NCBI RefSeq assembly: GCF_900116555.1
Contig: NZ_FPAT01000002.1
Span: 496,001 to 560,000 of the forward strand
DNA: 64,000 nucleotides
Direction of reading: 5' to 3'
Source of the DNA: Actinopolyspora lacussalsi subsp. righensis
Lineage (GTDB): Bacteria > Actinomycetota > Actinomycetes > Mycobacteriales > Pseudonocardiaceae
The number at the start of each line of letters is the position of its first letter. Positions within the stretch are counted from its first letter, which is position 1. The translations under genes and the position numbers were made by a program. Shown here one piece after another: positions 40,303 through 48,237 of the stretch. Under the pieces are notes generated by a model. It had not been told where the DNA came from. It ran no database searches and saw only the letters and a program-made list of their open reading frames with translations.

Positions 40303-41390
40303 GGGTGCCGGAGACGTTCCAGGACGAACATACGGGCGCCGCGAGTGCCGCGCGTGAGGCCGTGGTGTTCGACATCGGTGGTACTCACTTCCGGTGTGCC
40401 CGTTGGTCTCCCGAATCGGGAGTGCGTCGGATGTGGTCCAAGCCTTCGCCGAGCGTTCTCGTTCACCCGGACGCGGGCGCCGACGAACTTCGAACGCGGC
40501 TGATCGACGAGATATGCGCCGGGGTGGGCCAGGAAAAGGGCACCACAGCCGGTATCTCGTTGGGAGCGGCGCTGGATCAGCGCAGTGGTGTGGTCTATGC
40601 TTCCGCTCCGCTCTGGGGTGACAGCGTGACTCGGTTCGACCTGCTGGCCGGGTTGCGAGAGCGAAGGCCGGACGTCGATTGGCACCTGGTCAACGACGTG
40701 ACAGCGGCACTGCTCGGACTGGGGGAGACGCCGCGGTTCGACGGGTTTCGTCGGCTCCTCCTCGTTACGGTGAGCAGTGGTATCGCGTGCAGGTTGGTGG
40801 ATCGTCGACTGCGAACCATCCCGGTCGACGTCTGCGGTCTCCAGGGGGAGATCGGTCATATCCCCTCCGGCACCACTCTCGCGGGAAACCGGGTGGAGCT
40901 GAACTGTGACTGCGGGAGCCCGGACCATCTGGCCGCCTTCGCCTCGGGGCCCGGCATCCGCCGGCTGGCCGAACGACTCCGCGAGCTGGAACCGCGACGC
41001 TGTGCCGTCTCACCGCTGTTCGACGAGGACATCGAGTTCGAAAGTACGTTCCGCCGACTCCTGGACGACGATGATCCGCTCGCTCGGGAGATCCTCGACG
41101 CGGCCACGTCGCCGTTGGCGGATGTACTGCGAACTGCCTGGTGCCTGGACCCCTCCATAGATCGGATCGCGCTCACCGGGGGAGTCGTGGACGGTCTCGG
41201 CGAGCACTATCACCGCGCGCTGGCTGAGCGGTTGACCAGGGACGGTGTCTACCTGACGAGTCGATTCCACCCGGAATGGCTAGCCGAGCGCCTCGTGCGC
41301 TGCGACAGTTCCGAGGCCGATGGCCTGGTGGGAGCCGGTGTCGCCGCGGTCGGATCCGGACGTTCGGCCAGGATCGGGGTGGAATCGTGA
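40299..41390 (+). CDS. ROK family kinase, probable C7-cyclitol kinase
   Basis: A 363-residue ROK/glucokinase-like protein whose ATG overlaps the cyclase stop (ATGA). Phosphate-binding FDIGGTHFR (24-32), catalytic Asp133 in VNDVTAALLG, and sugar-binding GEIGHIPSG (183-191). The ROK zinc motif C-x-C-G-x2-G-C is changed to Cys203-x-Cys205-Gly-x3-His210. AcbM of the acarbose pathway, a ROK-type kinase, phosphorylates 2-epi-5-epi-valiolone at O-7. Position right after the cyclase strongly suggests the same role. The cyclitol substrate is inferred. Confidence 0.8.
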   Translation: MRVPETFQDEHTGAASAAREAVVFDIGGTHFRCARWSPESGVRRMWSKPSPSVLVHPDAGADELRTRLIDEICAGVGQEKGTTAGISLGAALDQRSGVVYASAPLWGDSVTRFDLLAGLRERRPDVDWHLVNDVTAALLGLGETPRFDGFRRLLLVTVSSGIACRLVDRRLRTIPVDVCGLQGEIGHIPSGTTLAGNRVELNCDCGSPDHLAAFASGPGIRRLAERLRELEPRRCAVSPLFDEDIEFESTFRRLLDDDDPLAREILDAATSPLADVLRTAWCLDPSIDRIALTGGVVDGLGEHYHRALAERLTRDGVYLTSRFHPEWLAERLVRCDSSEADGLVGAGVAAVGSGRSARIGVES

Positions 41391-42523
41391 CGGGAAACGC
41401 ACAACCCCGCAACAACGCACTCGTCCGAGCGGGAGCTCGCGTCACGGTACGGCAACGTCCGACCCCGGTCCCGGCCGCGGGCGAGTTGGTGGTGGCCACC
41501 GAGGTCGCGGGACTCTGCGGCACCGATATCCAGATACTGCGCGGTTCGCGGAAGGAATCGGCCTCCGTGCTGGGGCACGAAGGGATAGCGACGGTGGTCT
41601 CGGTCGGAGAGGGGATCCGGGACTCGTTCTCGCCGGGGGATGCTGTCGTGATCAACCCCACCCATCCGAACGATCCGGGTTTCCTCCTCGGACACAACGT
41701 GGACGGATTGTTGCAGCGACGGACCCTCGTGCCCGCCACCGCGACACGAGCAGGCTTGGTCCTCGGACTGGATCGGCGCCCCGAAGCCGAGCTCGCCGCG
41801 CTGGTGGAGCCACTGGCGGTGGTCAACTACGCGCTACGGGCGCTGAGCCGGTTTCGGCCGTCGACACTGCTGGTGGTCGGGGACGGAACCATCGGGCAGC
41901 TGGCCGTTCGCTCAGCCGCAAGATGGGCGACGACCGTGAAGCGGACCGTGTTGGTGCACCACGGTGAATCGGGCAGGCAGTGGACACTGCGCTCCGGACT
42001 TCCACCCGATGACTCTCTCGTGGACGGCGAGGATATGACGGGGGTGCTGCGCGAGGGGCCGGTCGGAGTCCTACTGGCCACCCCGCGGGAGAGCACGGGG
42101 CCTTGCCTGGAACGAGTGCTGCGTTCCGTCGGAGACGGTTCGGTCATCGACGTCATCGGCGGAGTACCCCCCGGACTTACCGTGAAAAGCCTTCCCGGAA
42201 CCGATCTGGCGGGAATCCGGGCGGCGAACCTCGCCGGGCGACCCGATGTCCCCTTGACTGCCGAACGCACCGCGACAACGGGAAGTCGGATCAACTTGTT
42301 CGGCCATCGGGGGGTGTCCAACGCTCACCTCGGCACGGCTGTCTCCGAACTGGTCCGCAGTCCGGAGCGGTACCGGGAGCTGATCACCCATATCGGGGAT
42401 CTCGAATACGCGTCACGAATCATGAGCGACCTCGCCCGCGGCAACGAGCGAATCGCCGATGGCCGAAGAGTGATCAAGCTGGCTGTCCGGGTGTCACCGA
42501 CCTGTCGAAAAGGAGACGACTGA
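41387..42523 (+). CDS. Zinc-type medium-chain dehydrogenase, AcbL-like
   Basis: A 378-residue MDR protein from GTG 41387, overlapping the kinase stop (GTGA). Catalytic zinc residues: Cys44 in GLCGTD and His64-Glu65 in LGHEG. The loop that normally carries four structural-zinc cysteines has none (NPTHPNDPGFLLGH), so only the catalytic site is kept. The Rossmann motif is VVGDGTIGQLAVRSAARWA. Cyclitol dehydrogenases of acarbose-type clusters belong to this superfamily, so it probably reduces or oxidises a valiolone intermediate. The exact step is inferred. Confidence 0.75.
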   Translation: MTGNAQPRNNALVRAGARVTVRQRPTPVPAAGELVVATEVAGLCGTDIQILRGSRKESASVLGHEGIATVVSVGEGIRDSFSPGDAVVINPTHPNDPGFLLGHNVDGLLQRRTLVPATATRAGLVLGLDRRPEAELAALVEPLAVVNYALRALSRFRPSTLLVVGDGTIGQLAVRSAARWATTVKRTVLVHHGESGRQWTLRSGLPPDDSLVDGEDMTGVLREGPVGVLLATPRESTGPCLERVLRSVGDGSVIDVIGGVPPGLTVKSLPGTDLAGIRAANLAGRPDVPLTAERTATTGSRINLFGHRGVSNAHLGTAVSELVRSPERYRELITHIGDLEYASRIMSDLARGNERIADGRRVIKLAVRVSPTCRKGDD

Positions 42524-43290
42524 TGACGCAGTCCGATGACGAATCCCCCGCGGGGAAGCGCGCCCTGGTTGTCGGCGGCTCCACCGGTATCGGCAGGGGA
42601 ATAGCCGACGCCTGGGCCGCCGAAGGAATGGATGTCGTCGTACTCAGCCGAAGTGAACCCTCCGATGCGTCGAGCTCGAACCTTCGCTGGGAACCGTTGG
42701 ACCTCCTCGATGCCGCGAAGACGAAGGAGCGGCTCGCCGACCTCGCGGTCGATCCGTTGTTGGCGGTGTGTTTCTCCGCCGTCGACTACGGGGCGAAGCG
42801 CGCTCCGCTCGGCGAGGTCACCGAAGCGGAATGGCGAACCCAGTTCGAGATAAACCTCCACGGGTTGTGGCTGACCCTGAGCGCGACGCTGCCCGCGTTG
42901 CGTGCCTCAGCTCCGGGGCTCTTCGTGGGGGTTTCCTCCGAAGTCGTCCACAATGCCGGACCGATGCGGTCCGGCTACGCCGCGACGAAGGCGGCAGGGG
43001 CTGCCCTGCTCGATTCGGTTCGGTTGGAGGAGAGCACGGACGAAATCCGGATCGTTCAGGTGCTGCCCGAGGGGATGGTGGACACCCCCGGCATACGCCG
43101 CAGGCGGTCCTCGGATTTCGACTTCAGCTCCTACATGACTCCCGACACCTTCGCGCCGCTCGCCGCTGAGCTCGTGCGAACCAGGGGAGCCGAATTCCAG
43201 GGAGACAGCCTCGTGGTCGGTTCCGGAGGCGACTGGCGCTCGCTGTCCTCGGGGACTCCCGTCTCGCAGAGTCGGAGAGCGGGATCGTGA
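42523..43290 (+). CDS. Short-chain dehydrogenase/reductase
   Basis: A 255-residue SDR; its ATG shares a base with the previous stop (TGATG) and follows AAAGGAGA. Cofactor motif GGSTGIGRG (18-26), catalytic Ser139, Tyr152 and Lys156 (SGYAATK). Basic/Ser residues after the second strand (LSRSE) suggest NADP. Likely acts on a cyclitol ketone or alcohol, like AcbN in the acarbose pathway, but could act later. No signal or membrane segment. Confidence 0.8.
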   Translation: MTQSDDESPAGKRALVVGGSTGIGRGIADAWAAEGMDVVVLSRSEPSDASSSNLRWEPLDLLDAAKTKERLADLAVDPLLAVCFSAVDYGAKRAPLGEVTEAEWRTQFEINLHGLWLTLSATLPALRASAPGLFVGVSSEVVHNAGPMRSGYAATKAAGAALLDSVRLEESTDEIRIVQVLPEGMVDTPGIRRRRSSDFDFSSYMTPDTFAPLAAELVRTRGAEFQGDSLVVGSGGDWRSLSSGTPVSQSRRAGS

Positions 43291-44120
43291 CCGGCGGGAA
43301 TCCAGCGATCGGGCTGGCCGAGTGGCGTCTGCCGGTTCGTGGGGCCGAAGCGGTCGAGCTGGCCGCCTCCTACGGTGTCCGGGGGATCCAACTCGACTTC
43401 GGAGGTTCGGGGCGTGGGGTGCCGCTGGACACCCCCGGCAGGGCGCGCTCGCTTCGCCGGGAAGCCAACGGTTCGGGAGTCGAGTTGTTGGCGGTGGCGG
43501 GAAACCTGCTCAACGACATCGGCCTCACCGCGCCGGAGAGAAGCCGGGCGGCACGGAGTGCCCGCGGCGCGATGATCGCGTTGCTCGACTCGGCCGTGGC
43601 TCTCGGCGTGCGACTGGTCCTTGTGCCGAGCTTTCGTGCCAGCACGATCGACGGTCCGGAAGAGTTGGAGCGGACGGTCAGCGTACTGCGGTGGGCGGCC
43701 GAGGAGGCTCGGACCCGGAACCTGGTGCTGGCCAACGAGAACGTGCTGTCGCCCACGACGGCGGTCGAACTGTTCGAGCGGGTCGGATCGGACTCGTTCA
43801 GGCTCGTGCTGGACACCGGGAACCCGGACGTGGAAGGGACGGACGTACCGGGACTCGTCCGAACCCTGGGGCCGCGTATCGCGGACCAGGTTCACCTGAA
43901 GGACGGGCCGCTCGGACTCGGAGACGAGTGGCGTGGTTCCGGAGAAATCCGCGCCACTGAACTGTCGCGCGCATTCGCGCGAAGCGGGATATCGGTGAAC
44001 TGGCTGATTCTCGAGAACGACTATCGCGTCGCCGATCCCCGTGTGATCGGCCTCGATGTAGCGGCCGCTCGTCGGTTCGCGGATCGGATTGTTCCAACCA
44101 AGACCGGAGACAGCGGGTGA
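43287..44120 (+). CDS. TIM-barrel sugar isomerase/epimerase (AP endonuclease 2 family)
   Basis: A 277-residue protein from GTG 43287, again overlapping the upstream stop (GTGA). The barrel carries a metal-ligand set like that of tagatose 3-epimerase and IolE: Glu151 (ANENVLS), Asp177 (VLDTGN), His203 (QVHLKDG) and Glu243 (LILEND). Such enzymes epimerise next to a ketone through an enediol. This fits the C-2 epimerisation of 2-epi-5-epi-valiolone (or its 7-phosphate), a step that, as I recall, ValD performs with a different fold. Substrate assignment is inference from context. Confidence 0.75.
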   Translation: MTGGNPAIGLAEWRLPVRGAEAVELAASYGVRGIQLDFGGSGRGVPLDTPGRARSLRREANGSGVELLAVAGNLLNDIGLTAPERSRAARSARGAMIALLDSAVALGVRLVLVPSFRASTIDGPEELERTVSVLRWAAEEARTRNLVLANENVLSPTTAVELFERVGSDSFRLVLDTGNPDVEGTDVPGLVRTLGPRIADQVHLKDGPLGLGDEWRGSGEIRATELSRAFARSGISVNWLILENDYRVADPRVIGLDVAAARRFADRIVPTKTGDSG

Positions 44121-44773
44121 TGCACGTGTTTCTGAGTTTCTCCGCCCTGTTGTTCGACATGGACGGTACGTTGGTCGACTCAACGGTCGTGGTCGAACGC
44201 ACTTGGCGACGTTTCGCCCGTAGGCACGGTATCGACGCCTCGGAAGTGCTGGCCGACGCGCACGGGCGCCCCACCGGTGAGACCGTGCTGCGTTTCGCCC
44301 CCGACGGGGTGGACGTGGCGCGTGAGACCGCGACCCTCGTGGCCGAGGAAGTCGAGGACATCGAGGGTGTGGTTCAGGTGCCGGGGGCGGCGGAGTTCCT
44401 TCGCCGCGTTCCCGAATCCCGCATGGCGGTGGTTACTTCAGCCAGCCGCGAGCTGGCCGTACGGCGAATGGAGGCAGCGGGTGTACCACTCCCGAGCGTA
44501 CTGGTGACCGCCGACGACATCTCCTCCGGAAAACCGGACCCCGAGGGCTACCTCAAGGCGGCGGAACTGTTGGGAGTGCCGCCGTCCTCCACGGTCGTGT
44601 TCGAGGACGCCGAATCCGGCCTGTTGGCAGCGGAGGCGGCCGGCGCGACTCCGGTGGTCGTGGGATCCCACGACCGCGCCTCCGCCGCGGGACGTATCGG
44701 AATAAGGGATTTCCACGCGATAAGTGTCGCCGGATTCGACGAGGACGAGCGGGTCGGAATATCGTTCGAATGA
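44120..44773 (+). CDS. HAD-superfamily phosphatase
   Basis: A 217-residue subfamily IA HAD hydrolase, start codon overlapping the upstream stop (GTGATG; GTG 44117 is possible). Motif I FDMDGTLVDST with nucleophile Asp13 and Asp15; motif II Thr/Ser in VVTSASRE; motif III Lys in SSGKPDPEGY; motif IV FEDAESGLLAA. The helical cap lies between motifs I and II. It resembles sugar- and glycerol-phosphate phosphatases and probably removes the 7-phosphate at the end of the cyclitol route. Last of six overlapping genes. Confidence 0.85.
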   Translation: MHVFLSFSALLFDMDGTLVDSTVVVERTWRRFARRHGIDASEVLADAHGRPTGETVLRFAPDGVDVARETATLVAEEVEDIEGVVQVPGAAEFLRRVPESRMAVVTSASRELAVRRMEAAGVPLPSVLVTADDISSGKPDPEGYLKAAELLGVPPSSTVVFEDAESGLLAAEAAGATPVVVGSHDRASAAGRIGIRDFHAISVAGFDEDERVGISFE

Positions 44774-44875
44774 TTACTCGAATCCTGCCTGTTCGGTTCC
44801 GCTGAGTCGGACCGATCGTTGAGGTCGGTGACGATTCTTCGCATGGATTGACTCGTAAACCCTTTGTGGGGAGAC

Positions 44876-45925
44876 ATGACCCAAAAAACATCTTCCGGTC
44901 GGCTGCCGACTGCCACGGTTTCTCTCGTGTTGGAATCTCCGGGACGGCTCGCGCATCGCAGTTTGCCAGTGCACGAGCCCGCGCCGGGCCATTGTCTCGT
45001 CGCGGTGGAACACGTCGGTCTCTGCGGCACGGATCTGGGTTTCTACACGGGTACCAGTAGCTACCTGCACACCGGTCGCAAGAGCTATCCGTTCGTACTC
45101 GGCCACGAGTGGAGCGGAGAAGTCGTCCTCACCGGCGAGGGCGTTACCGGTCTGCGGGAAGGCGATCGGGTGTCCGGGCACAACTTCAGACGTTGTGGAA
45201 GCTGTGCCGTTTGTGCGGCGGGCGGGACCTTTCACTGCCCGTACCGCACCGAGATGGGGGTTGTCGGCGAGGAGCCGGGCGCCGCCTCGGAGTATCTCTC
45301 CGTGCCCGCCGAGACGGTCCACCGGATCCCGGACGGAGTCGGTAATCGTGCTGCTGCCCTGCTGGAGCCGTGCTCCGCATCGGTACACGCCCTGCGACGG
45401 CTCGCGGTTTCCGGAGCGGACAGCGTCGCGATCCTCGGAGCCGGAACACTCGGCTTGGCGGCCGCCCAGTTGGCCGTTTCGCGAGGCGCGAGTGTGACGG
45501 TTCTCGACCCCAACCCCCGGCTCGCCTCCCTGGCAGCCGAACTGGGGACAGACCGCGTCGCGGATCCCGACGAGGTGCGCAGCGGTAACTACGACGTGGT
45601 TGTCGAGGCATCCGGTGCGAGCGAGGCGGTGCGTCAAGCGATCCGGCTCTGCGGCCAGAACGCCCGGTTGGCGCAACTCGGTACGCCCCACGGGCCGGTC
45701 GATGCCGTCCCCGTCGACGAAGCGGTGGGGAAGAACCTGGTGACGCACAATGTTCTGTCCGGCGCGGACCACTGGCCGCGATTACTGGAAGAGGTCGCTT
45801 CGGGAAATCTCCGGTTGGAACCGATGGTAGATCGAGAGTTCTCTTTCCACGAAGCGGACAAGGCATTCGAGAGGCTGAACGACAGCGGGCGGGACCGTCC
45901 GAAAGTTCTGCTGAATATCCGTTGA
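44876..45925 (+). CDS. Zinc-dependent alcohol/polyol dehydrogenase
   Basis: A 349-residue MDR enzyme of the threonine/sorbitol dehydrogenase type; ATG 44876 behind GGGGAG. Catalytic zinc: Cys50 (GLCGTD), His77-Glu78 (LGHEWS). Structural zinc: Cys107, 110, 113 and 121, all present, unlike the first MDR of the cluster. Rossmann motif ILGAGTLGLAAAQLA. The codon for Leu303 (45782-45784) is TTA. Starts 102 bases after the HAD gene. It could oxidise a ring hydroxyl to an enone as in gabosines. Substrate inferred. Confidence 0.8.
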   Translation: MTQKTSSGRLPTATVSLVLESPGRLAHRSLPVHEPAPGHCLVAVEHVGLCGTDLGFYTGTSSYLHTGRKSYPFVLGHEWSGEVVLTGEGVTGLREGDRVSGHNFRRCGSCAVCAAGGTFHCPYRTEMGVVGEEPGAASEYLSVPAETVHRIPDGVGNRAAALLEPCSASVHALRRLAVSGADSVAILGAGTLGLAAAQLAVSRGASVTVLDPNPRLASLAAELGTDRVADPDEVRSGNYDVVVEASGASEAVRQAIRLCGQNARLAQLGTPHGPVDAVPVDEAVGKNLVTHNVLSGADHWPRLLEEVASGNLRLEPMVDREFSFHEADKAFERLNDSGRDRPKVLLNIR

Positions 45926-45950
45926 AATACATACCACGAACGGGGCTGAA

Positions 45951-46853
45951 ATGCGTGCGGTAAGAATCGAGGGAACCGGGGATCCGGAGGTTGTCGGTGT
46001 CGAGCGGGTCGAGGACCCCGCTGTCGGTGCCGGTGACGTTCTGATCGAGGTGGTAGCCGCCGGGGTGAACCCGATAGATGTGGCGACGCGAAACGGCACG
46101 GTGCCGACCGGCCTCCCGGCCGTGCTGGGGTGGGACGTCTCCGGGACGGTGCGCGATACGGGTGAGGACGTGACGCGGTTCGGCGTGGGGGATCCGGTCA
46201 TAGCCATGTCCGCGCAGGCAGCCACCGGACGGGGAACCCACGCCGAGTACGTGGCGCTGCCCGAGAGTCTCCTGGCGCCCGCACCACGTGAGCTCGATCA
46301 GGTGGAAGCGGCTGCCTTGCCGTTGGCGGGACTGACCGCTTCCCAGACCGTGACCGAGCTCGGTTCCCCCTCCAACGGCGCGGAGGAATTGCTGGTGGTG
46401 GGGGCACAGGGCGCGGTGGGCAGCCTCGTGGTTCAACTGGCCCGGCTGAACGGCTGGCGGATCTCGACCTTCGTGCGGCCGAGCGACGTGACCCGGAAGC
46501 CGCCCCGGGGTGTGCTGCGCCAGTACTCCGAGGAACATCCACCACCTCCCGCCGGTTTCTCCGCGGTCGTCGACACCGCGGGAGTCCCGGAACACCTCCG
46601 GTCGGTGTGCGACGAGGGGAGGTACCTCACGACGACACCGTTCGCGCAACCGGAACCGAGTCGAGGAGTGCGGATCGTGCTGATCGGTGTGGAACAGGAC
46701 GGTGACGAACTCGCCCGACTCGGAACTCTCGTCGACGAGGGAAGTATCGAACCGGGTAAACCCTCGGCTGTCGTCGACTTCGAGCGAGCGGACTGGGCGC
46801 ATCGGACACTCGAAAACGGTGGAACCAGGGGAAAACTGATTCTGGTCCCCTGA
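45951..46853 (+). CDS. Zinc-less MDR / quinone-oxidoreductase-like enzyme
   Basis: A 300-residue protein of the NADPH:quinone reductase/enoyl reductase branch of MDR: IEVVAAGVNPIDVATRNG near the N-terminus, VLGWDVSG, and a nucleotide site VVGAQGAVGSLVVQLA near 145. No zinc ligands. Such enzymes reduce or form conjugated carbon-carbon double bonds of enones, fitting formation or saturation of a cyclohexenone ring. It lies 25 bases after the previous dehydrogenase, so probably in the same transcript. Confidence 0.8.
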   Translation: MRAVRIEGTGDPEVVGVERVEDPAVGAGDVLIEVVAAGVNPIDVATRNGTVPTGLPAVLGWDVSGTVRDTGEDVTRFGVGDPVIAMSAQAATGRGTHAEYVALPESLLAPAPRELDQVEAAALPLAGLTASQTVTELGSPSNGAEELLVVGAQGAVGSLVVQLARLNGWRISTFVRPSDVTRKPPRGVLRQYSEEHPPPPAGFSAVVDTAGVPEHLRSVCDEGRYLTTTPFAQPEPSRGVRIVLIGVEQDGDELARLGTLVDEGSIEPGKPSAVVDFERADWAHRTLENGGTRGKLILVP

Positions 46854-46902
46854 GAAACCCCGGGCGGTGCTCCTGGAATTACTACGCGAAAGAAGTGAAA
46901 TT

Positions 46903-48159
46903 ATGACGGTTGTGGAAGAAAAAGCCAAGTCGGAAGCGGATCGGCGCAGATCTCGATTACCCTCCTTGACCGGGATGCGCTTCCTCGCGGCGCTGGCGGT
47001 TTTCGGGTTCCATTCCTCACTGCAGATACCCGCCAATTCGGTGTTCGCGCACGACGGTGTGGCCGACACGTACCAGAAGATCATGTCCCAGGCCGGTGCG
47101 GCGGGCGTCACGTTCTTCTTCGTGTTGAGCGGCTTCGTGATGACCTGGTCGTACAAGCCGCACGACCGCAACGTGGACTTCTGGCGCCGCAGGCTGGTCA
47201 AGATCTACCCGAATCACGTGGTGACGTGGGCTGTTGCGCTGCTGCTGTTCGCGGCCGTCTACACGCACCCCTACCAGGCCGTGGCCAACCTGTTTCTCGT
47301 GCAGGCGTGGATCCCGGAGTACGACACCTACCTCAGCGTCAATCCGCCGAGCTGGTCGTTGTCCACCGAAGTGGCCTTCTACCTGCTCTTTCCACTGGTG
47401 TTCGCGGTAGCGCGCAAAATTCGCGAGCAGTATCTGTGGTGGTTTGTCTGGCTGACCGTGGCGCTGGTGGCGATCACCGCCCTGGTGGCCTACGTCCTGT
47501 TGCCGGAGCATCCGCGTCCACCGGACGGCCTCCCGATCTCCACTTACCAGTACTGGGTGAACTACGTCTTTCCACCGCTGCGGCTGTTCGATTTCTTCCT
47601 CGGCATACTGCTGGCCCGCATCGTGCTGGCCGGAAGGTGGGTGCGTCTCGGGATCGGTCCACTGGTGTTGGCGCTGCTCGGTTGCTATACCGTTTCCCTG
47701 TTCGTGCCTTACCTCTACGGCATGCGCGCGGTGTGCATCGTTCCGCTGGCACTGCTGATCCCCGCGATCGCGACGTCCGATGTTCGAGGTGAGCGTTCGT
47801 TCCTCCGCGGCCGCACCATGGTATGGCTCGGTGAGATATCCTTCGCCTTCTACCTGGTGCACGCCATAGTGCTCGTCACGGGACGCGAGTTGCTGGGGGA
47901 CAGTTATTTCGGGACTCCGTTGGCAACCGGAGTTCTCCTGCTTTATCTGGTGCTGAGTATTCTGCTCGCCTGGGCGCTGTACGAGTTCGTGGAAAAGCCC
48001 ACGACGAAACACTGGTCGAAACCGAAGAAGAAGGGTTCCGGAAAGAGGAACTCAGCTGCCGCGGAAAGCTTGGGGGCTGGGGGTTCCCGGAACGAGAGGG
48101 CAGTGGATTCCGCTGTCGGAGAAAACGAGAGCAGGAGCTCGGCGACCGCGGATCGGTGA
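46903..48159 (+). CDS. Membrane O-acyltransferase (acyltransferase 3 family), copy 1
   Basis: A 418-residue integral membrane acyltransferase from ATG 46903. About ten helices. The family's N-terminal SLTGMRFLAALAVFGFHSSL includes the conserved His37; further FFFVLSGFVMTWS, WRRRLVKIYPNH and NPPSWSLSTE. The C-terminal 45 residues are polar. Family members (MdmB, AcyA, OafA) move acyl groups from acyl-CoA to sugar or macrolide hydroxyls. Here the likely acceptor is the cyclitol. Codon 19 (46957-46959) is TTA. Closely related to the second copy at 49477. Confidence 0.85.
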   Translation: MTVVEEKAKSEADRRRSRLPSLTGMRFLAALAVFGFHSSLQIPANSVFAHDGVADTYQKIMSQAGAAGVTFFFVLSGFVMTWSYKPHDRNVDFWRRRLVKIYPNHVVTWAVALLLFAAVYTHPYQAVANLFLVQAWIPEYDTYLSVNPPSWSLSTEVAFYLLFPLVFAVARKIREQYLWWFVWLTVALVAITALVAYVLLPEHPRPPDGLPISTYQYWVNYVFPPLRLFDFFLGILLARIVLAGRWVRLGIGPLVLALLGCYTVSLFVPYLYGMRAVCIVPLALLIPAIATSDVRGERSFLRGRTMVWLGEISFAFYLVHAIVLVTGRELLGDSYFGTPLATGVLLLYLVLSILLAWALYEFVEKPTTKHWSKPKKKGSGKRNSAAAESLGAGGSRNERAVDSAVGENESRSSATADR

Positions 48160-48237
48160 CCGGGCGGAAATTCGGTTGTCGGCTGAATCGCCTCGGCTGT
48201 TCTCGTGGAACGTTACGAGATGCGACAAGGGGACCTC

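Noticed and set aside
39073-44120. Mycosporine-like amino acid (gadusol) cluster
   Set aside because: Such clusters need an O-methyltransferase and an ATP-grasp ligase next to the cyclase; neither is present.
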